Assembly: GCA_044337515.1 (NCBI GenBank)
Contig: JBIINK010000023.1
Span: forward strand, 1-34,294
Direction of reading: 5' to 3'
DNA: 34,294 nucleotides
From: CAJBVG01 sp044337515
Lineage (GTDB): Bacteria > Bacteroidota > Bacteroidia > Sphingobacteriales > Sphingobacteriaceae
Below are positions 16,258 to 23,939 of this stretch, in pieces. The translations under genes and the position numbers were made by a program. The notes beneath the pieces are model-generated. The model did no database searches and had not been told where the DNA came from. It was given only the letters and a program-made list of their open reading frames with translations. Position 1 is the stretch's first letter. Each line of letters starts with the position of its first letter.

Positions 16258-17403
16258 GTGGAGAATTTCATTGTTTCGGCTCGTAAATACCGTCCGGCTG
16301 CTTTTAATACAGTAGTTGGGCAATCGCATATTACCAATACCTTAAAGAATGCCATTAAGAATAATCACTTGGCTCAGGCCTTTTTATTCTGTGGACCAAG
16401 AGGTGTAGGTAAAACAACGTGTGCTCGTATTTTAGCTAAAACTATTAACTGTACTAATCCCACTCCAGAAATGGAAGCCTGCGATCAATGCGATTCGTGT
16501 GTGTCTTTTAAAAATGGAACTTCATTAAACATTCACGAGCTTGATGCTGCATCGAATAACTCGGTAGATGATATTCGTAGTTTAGTAGAACAGGTTCGCT
16601 TTGCTCCTCCTTCAGGGAAATATAAGATCTATATTATTGATGAGGTTCATATGCTTACCACGAGTGCTTTCAATGCATTCTTAAAAACCTTAGAAGAACC
16701 TCCTGCATATGCTATTTTTATTTTAGCAACAACAGAGAAACATAAAATTATTCCAACAATACTATCTCGTTGTCAGATTTTCGATTTTAATAGAATACAA
16801 GTTGAAGATATTGCTCACCACTTGAATTTTATTTCGAAGAGTGAAAAAATAGAATCGGATCCAGAAGCCTTGCACGTTATCGCCCAAAAGGCTGACGGTG
16901 CTTTGCGTGATGCACTTTCTATATTTGACCAACTAGTATCTTTTGCCGGTCAGCATTTAACGTACCAAAATGTAATTGATAATTTAAACATACTCGATTA
17001 CGATTATTACTTTAAGTTAACGGATGCTATTTTAAATCAAAGCATGAAAGATATGCTTTTGATATTCGATGAAATTTTACAAAATGGATTTGATGGTAAC
17101 AATTGCATTAACGGACTAAGCGAGCATTTTAGAAATTTATTGGTTTGTAAAGATGCAGCAACAGTTCAATTACTAAAGGTAAGCGATCAAGTAAAGCAAC
17201 GCTACTTAGACCAATCGAAACTTTGTAGTGCTTCCTTATTACTCTCAGCGTTAAACATCGCTAACCAATGCGACATCTACTATAAGCAAAGTAAAAACCA
17301 ACGATTACATGTGGAGCTCGCCTTTATGAAGATGTGCCACATCACATCGGCATTAAATCTTGCTCAACTTCCTGACGATTCGCAGGCGGTAAAAAAAAAA
17401 TGA
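16258..17403 (+). CDS. dnaX: DNA polymerase III subunit gamma (DnaX ATPase part)
   Basis: DnaX is the motor of the clamp loader that places the beta clamp on primed DNA. The start is GTG at 16258, supported by the family N-terminus MENFIVSARKYRPAAF. Residues 1-365 cover the AAA+ module: Walker A GPRGVGKTT (46-54), the zinc-binding cluster with CTNP and CDQCDSC (about 66-83), Walker B IIDEVHML, sensor I LATTEKHKI, and the SRC arginine-finger motif LSRCQIF, followed by the lid and collar domain. The frame ends after AVKKK at a TGA that directly follows ten A. The remaining tau part is in the -1 frame from 17400. The 381-residue product alone would be a gamma-like short form. A one-base homopolymer sequencing error is the main alternative to programmed slippage. 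Confidence 0.93.
   Translation: MENFIVSARKYRPAAFNTVVGQSHITNTLKNAIKNNHLAQAFLFCGPRGVGKTTCARILAKTINCTNPTPEMEACDQCDSCVSFKNGTSLNIHELDAASNNSVDDIRSLVEQVRFAPPSGKYKIYIIDEVHMLTTSAFNAFLKTLEEPPAYAIFILATTEKHKIIPTILSRCQIFDFNRIQVEDIAHHLNFISKSEKIESDPEALHVIAQKADGALRDALSIFDQLVSFAGQHLTYQNVIDNLNILDYDYYFKLTDAILNQSMKDMLLIFDEILQNGFDGNNCINGLSEHFRNLLVCKDAATVQLLKVSDQVKQRYLDQSKLCSASLLLSALNIANQCDIYYKQSKNQRLHVELAFMKMCHITSALNLAQLPDDSQAVKKK
17391..17403 (+). other. Slippery A10 run with immediate stop (dnaX frameshift site)
   Basis: Ten A (17391-17400) are followed by TGA (17401-17403) in the upstream frame. The downstream frame reads AAA AAA AAA ATG AGT, so a -1 ribosomal shift, or one extra A in the transcript, fuses both parts. 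An AGGCGG word lies directly before the run (17384-17389) and could act like an upstream Shine-Dalgarno stimulator. I see no strong stem-loop after the site. Confidence 0.75.
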
Positions 17404-17987
17404 GTAATGAACCGGCTGTAGTTACACCCGAGAAAACAATAGCTGCTCCCATTTCACCACCACCCGTTGTAAGCACACTATTACCTAGTAACGGAACTCC
17501 ATTAAAAACAAGTAATTCTCCAGCAAAAAACCCTGGTATAAAATTACCAAGTATTGCCGATATTAAATCCGGAAAATTCGAACTTAAGAAAGAAGAAAAG
17601 AAGGATGAAGAAATATTGCCAACTAACGAATTTTCGTATGGCGATTTTAAACATTATTGGGATGAAGCTATTGCTCAAGTAGCCGCTAAAAACCAAACCT
17701 CAACAAATGTAATGATCTCCCATCTTCAACCCGAATTAAAAGAAGATAAGATACATTTGGTCTTTAATAACAAAGTTCAATTAGAACTTTTCCAATCGGA
17801 GAAGCCTTTTATTGCAGGTTATTTGAGAGATAAACTACAAAACTATGATATCGATTTCGTTATTGAGATGAATTCAATAGAACTCGACACTACACCTTAT
17901 ACTAATTCCGAAAAGTTCAAAGCCATGACGGCTAAAAACGCAAATCTACAGACTTTGAGAGATGTGTTGGGACTGGACATTAACTAA
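17400..17987 (+). CDS. dnaX: DnaX C-terminal (tau-specific) part in the -1 frame
   Basis: This frame overlaps the upstream stop as ATGA. Its 195 residues begin with a Pro/Ala/Thr/Ser-rich linker (about 5-75, with PPPVVSTLLPSNGTP), as in tau proteins. A folded domain follows (about 78-190: FSYGDFKHYWDEAIAQVAAK, LKEDKIHLVFNNKVQLELF). This resembles the C-terminal domain of Bacteroidota DnaX that contacts the polymerase. A separate gene of this kind is not expected, so the natural product is the fusion of about 576 residues. Reinitiation at the overlapping ATG could also make it as a free fragment. Standing alone it has no recognisable enzyme motif. Repeat words start at its stop codon. Confidence 0.85.
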   Translation: MSNEPAVVTPEKTIAAPISPPPVVSTLLPSNGTPLKTSNSPAKNPGIKLPSIADIKSGKFELKKEEKKDEEILPTNEFSYGDFKHYWDEAIAQVAAKNQTSTNVMISHLQPELKEDKIHLVFNNKVQLELFQSEKPFIAGYLRDKLQNYDIDFVIEMNSIELDTTPYTNSEKFKAMTAKNANLQTLRDVLGLDIN

Positions 17988-18143
17988 TGTGCTAATTAGT
18001 TAATGTGCTAATGTGCCAATGGAATTTGGACACTGGACAATAGACATTGGACACCAGACAAAAAATCAATGTACTAATGAGTCATAGGCCCTTCGGGCCC
18101 AATAATTAACATATTAACTCATTAACATTTTAACATATTAATT
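17988..18143. repeat. Repeat-word spacer between dnaX and icd
   Basis: The left side starts at the stop codon with TAATGTGCTAATTAGTTAAT and continues with GTGCCAAT. The middle holds TGGACACTGGACAATAGACA-type words and the hairpin GGCCC-TTC-GGGCC (18087-18099), of the same triloop design as those near the integrase. The right side is ATTAACATATTAACTCATTA, roughly the reverse complement of the left words. Confidence 0.7.
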
Positions 18144-18145
18144 AT

Positions 18146-18153
18146 TACCTTTG
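18146..18153 (+). promoter_or_regulatory. -7 promoter box of icd (TACCTTTG)
   Basis: Exact TAnnTTTG match located 20 nt before the ATG at 18174. Confidence 0.72.
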
Positions 18154-18173
18154 CTTCAATTTTAACAAGCATT

Positions 18174-19397
18174 ATGAACAAGATAAAAGTAGCAAATCCA
18201 GTAGTGGAACTGGATGGTGATGAAATGACAAGAATCATTTGGAAATTCATTAAAGACAAATTAATCCTTCCGTACTTAGAGATCGATATTAAATATTACG
18301 ATTTAGGAATAGAATATCGTGACGAAACGAATGACCAAGTAACGATTGATGCGGCAGAAGCCATCAAAAAATATAATGTTGGTATTAAATGTGCAACCAT
18401 CACTCCTGATGAGGCACGTGTAAAAGAATTCAACTTAAAACAAATGTGGAGGTCGCCAAATGGAACCATCCGTAACATCTTAGATGGTACTGTATTCCGC
18501 GAGCCGATTGTAATGAACAATGTTCCTCGTTTAGTGCCGAACTGGACAGCTCCAATTTGCATTGGTCGCCACGCTTTCGGAGATCAATACCGTGCAACAG
18601 ATTTCGTGACTAAAGGAAAAGGTAAATTAACAATCAAATTTGAAGGTGAAGATGGAACTGTAATCGAACATGAAGTATTTAACTTCAAAGGAGATGGCGT
18701 TGCATTATCAATGTACAATACTGACGAATCAATCATGGGCTTTGCTCGTGCTTGTTTCAACCAAGCGATAATGAAAGGTTGGCCTTTATATTTATCAACT
18801 AAAAACACCATTTTGAAAAAGTACGATGGTCGCTTTAAAGATATTTTCGAAGAGATTTATCAGAATGAATTCAAAGCAAAAATGGATGCTGCTGGTATTA
18901 CTTACGAGCATCGTTTAATTGACGATATGGTTGCTTCAGCATTAAAATGGAATGGTAATTTCGTTTGGGCTTGTAAAAACTATGATGGCGACGTTCAGTC
19001 GGATACTGTTGCTCAAGGTTTTGGTTCTTTAGGTTTAATGACATCAGCATTAATTACTCCTGATGGAAACACCATGGAAGCAGAAGCTGCACACGGTACC
19101 GTTACTCGTCACTATAGAGATCACCAAAATGGTAAGCCAACTTCTACGAATCCAATTGCATCTATTTTTGCATGGACTCAAGGTTTAGCTTTCCGTGGAC
19201 AATTAGATAACAATAATGAACTTGTGAAATTTGCTAAAACATTAGAGCAAGTTTGTATCGATGTTGTACAATCTGGTAAAATGACAAAAGACTTAGCAGT
19301 TTGTATCCACGGTAATAAAGTTAACCATGGCGAACACTATTTATATACTGAAGAATTTTTAGACGAGATTGATTCGGCATTGAAAGCTGCTTTGTAA
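18174..19397 (+). CDS. icd: Isocitrate dehydrogenase, NADP-dependent (eukaryote-like homodimeric type)
   Basis: The enzyme oxidises isocitrate to 2-oxoglutarate with CO2 release in the TCA cycle. The 407 residues match the eukaryote-like NADP-IDH subfamily and not the E. coli type. Supporting motifs are NPVVELDGDEMTRIIWKFIK at the N-terminus, KCATITPDEARVKEF, the substrate-binding SPNGTIRNILDGTVFREPI, the metal-binding segment with YDGDVQSD, and EAAHGTVTRHYRDHQNG, in which the RH pair marks NADP preference. The start follows a good promoter box by 20 nt. It is transcribed alone, ending in a strong terminator 167 bp further on. Another TCA gene, sucD, is in the window but not linked in one operon. 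Confidence 0.97.
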   Translation: MNKIKVANPVVELDGDEMTRIIWKFIKDKLILPYLEIDIKYYDLGIEYRDETNDQVTIDAAEAIKKYNVGIKCATITPDEARVKEFNLKQMWRSPNGTIRNILDGTVFREPIVMNNVPRLVPNWTAPICIGRHAFGDQYRATDFVTKGKGKLTIKFEGEDGTVIEHEVFNFKGDGVALSMYNTDESIMGFARACFNQAIMKGWPLYLSTKNTILKKYDGRFKDIFEEIYQNEFKAKMDAAGITYEHRLIDDMVASALKWNGNFVWACKNYDGDVQSDTVAQGFGSLGLMTSALITPDGNTMEAEAAHGTVTRHYRDHQNGKPTSTNPIASIFAWTQGLAFRGQLDNNNELVKFAKTLEQVCIDVVQSGKMTKDLAVCIHGNKVNHGEHYLYTEEFLDEIDSALKAAL

Positions 19398-19720
19398 TAT
19401 GCTAATTTGCTAGTATGCTGATATGCTAATTTAATATGTTAATAGGATAATTTGTTAATATGTTAATCCCGTATGATACGGGACAAGTTATGTTAATAGG
19501 ATAATACTTGTGCTGAGCGGCGGTCACTGAGCGGAGCCGAAGTGAGCCGAAGCATGTTAATGAGAAAAAGCGTGATTGTTGTTAAAACATCACGCTTTTT
19601 TTTATTGTATCAAAAAGGTGTATAATGTTTTTTAGGTGCTACTCCAACAGAAATATTACTTGAACTAATTTTAATTTCAGCAGTAAACACTTATCTTGAT
19701 TTGCATTCAAAACAATACCA
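19398..19720. repeat. Spacer after icd: repeat words, palindrome and dispersed CACTGAGCGG repeat
   Basis: In order: words such as ATATGCTAATTTGCTAG starting at the icd stop; the palindrome TCCCGTATGATACGGGA (19467-19483); a C/G-rich repeat around CACTGAGCGGAGCCGAAGTG (19525-19544), unlike its surroundings in composition; and the terminator at 19565-19603. The last 115 bp before the next gene are A/T-rich with no clear gene or exact promoter box. Confidence 0.7.
19565..19603 (+). terminator. Rho-independent terminator after icd
   Basis: Stem of 12 bp AAAAAGCGTGAT / ATCACGCTTTTT with a 12 nt loop, followed by more T. Confidence 0.9.
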
Positions 19721-21478
19721 ATGAAAAAAATAGTTCTATTTTTATTTTATACTTCATTCATAATTATTTTGGGAGTGGATGGGAATGCACAGCAGAAACG
19801 TTCTGTGTTGTTTTTAGGGAATAGTTATACTGCTGTAAATAATTTGCCTCAGCTAATACACGATGTATCGCTATCTGCTGGAGACACATTAATTTTTGAC
19901 AGTAATACTCCAGGTGGATATCGATTAGCAAATCACTTTAACGATTTAACAAGTAAAGCTAAGATTACGGCAGGTGGTTGGGACTATGTTGTTTTACAGG
20001 GGCAAAGTCAGGAACCCATAACCAATACCAGTAATTTTGTAGGTTCAGGAATCGATTTATATCATTTCATTAAGCAGTATAATTCTTGTGCAACTCCAAT
20101 AACTTACATGACTTGGGGCCGAAAAAATGGTGATGCATCGAACTGTGCACTTTACCCAGAAATGTGCACCTACCAAGGGATGGATAGTGCTTTGAAAAGT
20201 AAATATCTATACCTCACTAATAATTTAAATGGCGAGGTTTCACCAGTTTCAGTTGTTTGGAATTATATTCGAAAAAACTACCCTTCTATTGAATTATATG
20301 ATGCCGACGAAAGTCACCCTTCTGCTGCTGGATCTTATGCTGCTGCTTGTTGTTTTTATGTAAGTATCTTTAAAAAAGATCCTACTTTAATTACATTCGA
20401 TTTTGGTTTAAGTTCTACTACTGCTTCAACGATAAGAAATGCAGTGAAGTTGCAAGTGTTTAACACCCTAAATTTGTGGAATTTCAAAAAACTACCGGCT
20501 TCAAATTTTAAGTATTATATGGGGAAAGGAAATAACGAAGTTTATTTCACACCAACTACTTCTTATATTCAGCAATCCTATTTGTGGGACTTTGGCGATG
20601 GGACCAATTCAACATTAGCGTACCCTTCGCATACGTATGCAACTAATGGTAACTATACTGTAACGCTTACTACATCAAAATGCGATTTGCAAGGAATGTA
20701 CACCAGCATAAATGATACTACTTTGCAATTTTGTAATCACACACCTAGTATTTACACTAAGAATAATTGGGTGTGCGAGTATGATACCTTATGGACACAA
20801 CCTGCGGATTCTTATCAATGGTTGTATTATGGAGACCTTATTCCAGAAACAAAACAATATTTAGCAAATTATAATAAATATGGCCAATTTGGACTTGCTG
20901 TAATTTCTACTATTAATGGTTGTTCTGAATTGTCACAACAATTTACAGAATCGGCAGAATGGTCGGGTTATTATTTTGATGGTATTGGTAACCCTTGCTT
21001 AGGCGACACTGTTGCTTTTGCGGTATTGCATATAAACGGATTTTTATCAGGGAATGAAAATATTCTATGGTATAGAAACGATACTTTATTAACCGCTATG
21101 ATTAATGAAGACACTTTATTAATTACTCGCAATGGTAAATATGAATGTAAGGTCTCCAATCCCATTACTAATTGCCCATATGACACAACCTTGATCAAAT
21201 TCGAGTACAATTGCAATACAGTTGGCATAACAATTAAAAAACAAGAAACCTATTTGACAATTTATCCAAATCCTTCTCAAGAAATTATTTTCTTAAAATT
21301 TGCATCCCCTCCAAAAAACGAACATATTGATATTTATAATGCAATTGGACAATTAGAAATGAGCTCGCTTGCTCAATCTTTAGAGATGAATATAAATATA
21401 TCCCATTTAGCTAATGGTGTATACTATATTCGATTAAACGGGCATCCTGGGAGTTGCGTTAAATTCATTAAATTCTAA
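19721..21478 (+). CDS. Secreted SGNH-type hydrolase with PKD domain and T9SS sorting domain
   Basis: The 585-residue protein has a signal peptide ending about GNAQ (24). Residues about 27-225 look like an SGNH/GDSL-type esterase fold: block I FLGNSYT (Ser35), a GGYRL turn, VVLQGQSQEP, and the late DESHPSAAGSY with Asp196 and His199 as candidate triad residues. The fold resembles the DUF4886 branch. A PKD domain follows (about 280-330: YLWDFGDGTNST and the YPSHTYATNGNYTVTL strand), then an Ig-like Cys-containing part. The end is a T9SS type A sorting domain (LTIYPNPSQE to GVYYIRL). It is therefore likely exported and surface-attached. The substrate (an ester on a glycan or lipid) is unknown. 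The next two genes are also envelope proteins on the same strand. Confidence 0.82.
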   Translation: MKKIVLFLFYTSFIIILGVDGNAQQKRSVLFLGNSYTAVNNLPQLIHDVSLSAGDTLIFDSNTPGGYRLANHFNDLTSKAKITAGGWDYVVLQGQSQEPITNTSNFVGSGIDLYHFIKQYNSCATPITYMTWGRKNGDASNCALYPEMCTYQGMDSALKSKYLYLTNNLNGEVSPVSVVWNYIRKNYPSIELYDADESHPSAAGSYAAACCFYVSIFKKDPTLITFDFGLSSTTASTIRNAVKLQVFNTLNLWNFKKLPASNFKYYMGKGNNEVYFTPTTSYIQQSYLWDFGDGTNSTLAYPSHTYATNGNYTVTLTTSKCDLQGMYTSINDTTLQFCNHTPSIYTKNNWVCEYDTLWTQPADSYQWLYYGDLIPETKQYLANYNKYGQFGLAVISTINGCSELSQQFTESAEWSGYYFDGIGNPCLGDTVAFAVLHINGFLSGNENILWYRNDTLLTAMINEDTLLITRNGKYECKVSNPITNCPYDTTLIKFEYNCNTVGITIKKQETYLTIYPNPSQEIIFLKFASPPKNEHIDIYNAIGQLEMSSLAQSLEMNINISHLANGVYYIRLNGHPGSCVKFIKF

Positions 21479-21600
21479 TGTGCCAATTGGTCAATGTGCT
21501 AATTGGTCAATGTGCTAATGTGCTAATATAATTGCCTCATTGGCACATTGTCCAATTGGCACATTAGCACATTGATTTATTGACGAATTGGAAATTATTA
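21479..21600. repeat. Hairpin-forming spacer of TGTGCTAAT / GCACATTAG words
   Basis: The left arm (21478-21526, TGTGCCAATTGGTCAATGTG and on) begins at the stop codon. The right arm (21538-21576, CATTGGCACATTGTCCAATT and on) is its close reverse complement. Only about 11 bp separate them, so the transcript could fold into a hairpin of about 35-40 bp with some mismatches. Confidence 0.8.
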
Positions 21601-21601
21601 T

Positions 21602-21609
21602 TATCTTTA
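21602..21609 (+). promoter_or_regulatory. Possible -7 box of the META-domain gene (TATCTTTA)
   Basis: One mismatch (final A) to TAnnTTTG, 21 nt before the ATG at 21631. The same variant occurs before the metallohydrolase gene (27648-27655, minus strand). Confidence 0.4.
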
Positions 21610-21630
21610 ATAATCTAACAAACAACCAAA

Positions 21631-22056
21631 ATGAAAAGAAACTTACTAATCTTAAGCTTAATTATAGGCTTGTTCTCTATCTCGGGTAAAAAAGAAGTTG
21701 AATATGCTAAAAACTGGCATTTAAAAACCATGAACAGTGTTGAAGTGCAAGGAAATTGCGACATGCGAATTAATCCAACCGGACAATTTATCGGTAAAGG
21801 TTTTTGCAATAATTTCACAGGCAACTTTGTGTTTGATGGGAAACGCAAAGTAAAATGCAACGACAATATTGCTGCTACAAAAATGGCTTGCAAAGAAACT
21901 CAAGAAATAGAAAATGAATTTTTCGCAACCTTAAAAAAGGTAGATGGTTTTGAAGTTGACGACGATGTGTTGTACTTGAAATCACAAAAAATAACAGTAT
22001 TAACTTTTACAAAAATAATCGAACCTAAAGAAGGTAAGAAGAAGAAGAAAAAATAG
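21631..22056 (+). CDS. META domain (HslJ-like) secreted protein
   Basis: The 141-residue protein starts with a hydrophobic signal segment (about 4-18, no lipobox Cys). Residues about 28-120 follow the META/HslJ pattern: WHLKTMNSVEVQG, the FIGKGFCNNFTGNF strand-turn with conserved Cys and Asn, and NIAATKMACKETQEIENEFF. The chain ends in a run of lysines. META proteins in other bacteria are heat-inducible envelope proteins linked to motility or antibiotic resistance, but the molecular role is not known. Only 2 bp separate its stop from the next start, so it is cotranscribed with the alpha/beta hydrolase. Confidence 0.8.
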   Translation: MKRNLLILSLIIGLFSISGKKEVEYAKNWHLKTMNSVEVQGNCDMRINPTGQFIGKGFCNNFTGNFVFDGKRKVKCNDNIAATKMACKETQEIENEFFATLKKVDGFEVDDDVLYLKSQKITVLTFTKIIEPKEGKKKKKK

Positions 22057-22058
22057 AT

Positions 22059-23351
22059 ATGAGAAAAACTTTACTCGCATTTTGCATTTTAATCTTAGGT
22101 ATCACATCTGCTAACGCGCAATGCGTAGGAGGTAATAGATACAAGACTCCTGTATTTGGATATGATTCGGTGATGAACCTTATTTATGGACAAAATGTTA
22201 CAGCAAACACATCTATTCCTTTAGATTTAGCTTTAGATATTTATTTACCAGCAAATGATACTTTTCAAAAACGTCCATTATTTTTTATCACACATGGAGG
22301 ATCATTTTTGTTCGGAACAAAAGCTGATGGAGATGTAGTGAATTTATGCAGGGAGTTTGCAAAACGTGGTTATGTATGTGTGTCGCAAGATTACCGAACA
22401 GGCATGGAAGAGTTTAATTCTGTATCGGCATCTAGAGCAGTATGGAGAGCAATGCAAGATGCTCGTGCAGCGATACGATACATGAAAGCAAATGCTGAAG
22501 TATATAATATCGATACCAATATGATAATATACGGTGGTTCATCGGCAGGTGGATTTACCGCATTGCATGCTGCCTTTTTAGACCAACCACAAGAAGTACT
22601 ACCTAGTATCGACACTAGTGTATACAATGGTTCTGGAAGTTCAGGTTTAGGAAATTTCAGAGGTACAACAAATAATTTACCGAACTCCTCAAATGGAATT
22701 AAAGCAGTAGTAAATTTATGTGGTGCAATTGGCGATACTTCTTGGATACAACCCAAGGATAAAGATGTAGTGGTTATTAGCATGCACGGTACTGCAGACC
22801 GAACTGTTCCTTACGGCACCGACATTATAAAATTATTAAACTCGATACCATTATTAACAGTACATGGAAGTTCTAGTATACATAATGCATTAGATAGAAA
22901 AGGTCAGGACAATTATTTCTATACCTATTGTGGGAAAGATCATGTTCCTTATGCTGGATTTGGACTAGAAGAGAGAGCGTGGATGGATACTACCATACGA
23001 TTTGTTTCGAAGTATGTTTATGAAAAAGTATTGAAGTGTGGAAATTCAGGAATTGTTGTTCGTGGTGGCATTGACAGTAGTGATTGCCCTACAACTGGTA
23101 TTCCATATTGTCCAGTAGCGAATTCAATTACCATTTACCCTAACCCTACCCAATCAAGTTTTACAATAGAAAATCAATTTACTGGCACTAAACTTTGCAG
23201 TATTTATAATGTAAGCGGACAAAAAATAAAAACGCTTACGTTAAAAGAAACGGAGAATAATGTTGATGTAAATGAATTACCAAATGGTGTGTACATTGTT
23301 AAAGTAGAAAACAATAATGTAACTTATTTGCAGAAGTTGATCATTAATTAA
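22059..23351 (+). CDS. Secreted alpha/beta hydrolase (carboxylesterase-like) with T9SS sorting domain
   Basis: The 430-residue protein has a signal peptide ending SANA (20). The alpha/beta hydrolase fold covers about 55-330: the oxyanion-hole motif HGG (79-81), the VSQDYR strand, the nucleophile elbow GGSSAGG with Ser162, the acid region in MHGTADRTVPYG and the His in CGKDHVPYAG. This matches the BD-FAE/carboxylesterase type that hydrolyses ester bonds on polysaccharides or small esters; the substrate cannot be read. The last 75 residues are a T9SS type A sorting domain (ITIYPNPTQSSF, CSIYNVSGQKI, PNGVYIVKV). It is the second gene after the META protein with a 2 bp gap. Together with the SGNH protein upstream it gives two surface esterase candidates within 3.6 kb. 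Confidence 0.9.
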   Translation: MRKTLLAFCILILGITSANAQCVGGNRYKTPVFGYDSVMNLIYGQNVTANTSIPLDLALDIYLPANDTFQKRPLFFITHGGSFLFGTKADGDVVNLCREFAKRGYVCVSQDYRTGMEEFNSVSASRAVWRAMQDARAAIRYMKANAEVYNIDTNMIIYGGSSAGGFTALHAAFLDQPQEVLPSIDTSVYNGSGSSGLGNFRGTTNNLPNSSNGIKAVVNLCGAIGDTSWIQPKDKDVVVISMHGTADRTVPYGTDIIKLLNSIPLLTVHGSSSIHNALDRKGQDNYFYTYCGKDHVPYAGFGLEERAWMDTTIRFVSKYVYEKVLKCGNSGIVVRGGIDSSDCPTTGIPYCPVANSITIYPNPTQSSFTIENQFTGTKLCSIYNVSGQKIKTLTLKETENNVDVNELPNGVYIVKVENNNVTYLQKLIIN

Positions 23352-23400
23352 TTTGAACAATTTGAACAATTAGTCAATTTGAACAATTTCTAAGGACTAA
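23352..23400. repeat. TTTGAACAAT word run after the hydrolase stop
   Basis: Three to four copies of TTTGAACAAT/TGAACAATTAG follow directly on the stop codon. They are followed by CTAAGGACTAAGGACT, a direct 8 bp tandem, just before the next ATG. Confidence 0.7.
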
Positions 23401-23405
23401 GGACT

Positions 23406-23861
23406 ATGCAATCAAAAGAAAGCACCATTCAATCCTACATCGCATCTTTGCCAGAAGATCGCAAAGATGCGATGATAAAACTACTAGGTATATTAGAGAA
23501 AAACCTACCAAAGGGTTTTGAAGCCACGATGGCTTATGGGATGATTACGTATGTGGTTCCTCATAGCATTTACCCGAACGGATATCATGCAAAACCAGCA
23601 CAAGCACTTCCATTTATCAGTTTAGGATCACAAAAAAACTACATTGCCTTACATCACATGGGCTTATATGCCAATGAAGTGCTTTTGAATTGGTTTCAAA
23701 CCGAATATTCTAAAGCATCAAAATTCAAATTAGACATGGGCAAAGGGTGTGTACGATTTAAGAAAACAGAGCATATCCCTTACGAGCTAATCGCCGAATT
23801 AGCCCAAAAAGTAAGTGTAAAAGATTGGATTTCAGAGTACGAGAAGGCACTAAAGCGATAA
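23406..23861 (+). CDS. DUF1801 domain protein
   Basis: The 151-residue protein is a cytosolic, single-domain member of the DUF1801 (YdhG-like) family: YIASLPEDRKDAMIKLLGIL at the N-terminus, FEATMAYGMITY, and the stretch with PFISLGSQKNYIALHHMGLY and KFKLDMGKGCVRFKK. The fold is related to the iron-cluster scaffold-like YdhG proteins, but no biochemical function is established. The start ATG follows an AAGGACT word. It is probably transcribed independently or as the tail of the hydrolase operon (54 bp gap). The helicase gene downstream has its own promoter. Confidence 0.88.
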   Translation: MQSKESTIQSYIASLPEDRKDAMIKLLGILEKNLPKGFEATMAYGMITYVVPHSIYPNGYHAKPAQALPFISLGSQKNYIALHHMGLYANEVLLNWFQTEYSKASKFKLDMGKGCVRFKKTEHIPYELIAELAQKVSVKDWISEYEKALKR

Positions 23862-23888
23862 ACATTTCCTAGTCTCGCATATTATATC

Positions 23889-23896
23889 TACCTTTG
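23889..23896 (+). promoter_or_regulatory. -7 promoter box of the DEAD-box helicase gene (TACCTTTG)
   Basis: Exact TAnnTTTG match, identical to the icd box. It lies 43 nt before the ATG at 23940, leaving a leader of about 40 nt. Confidence 0.72.
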
Positions 23897-23939
23897 CGCC
23901 GCAAGCAAGTGGCTTGTATTTAAACACATATAATAATTT

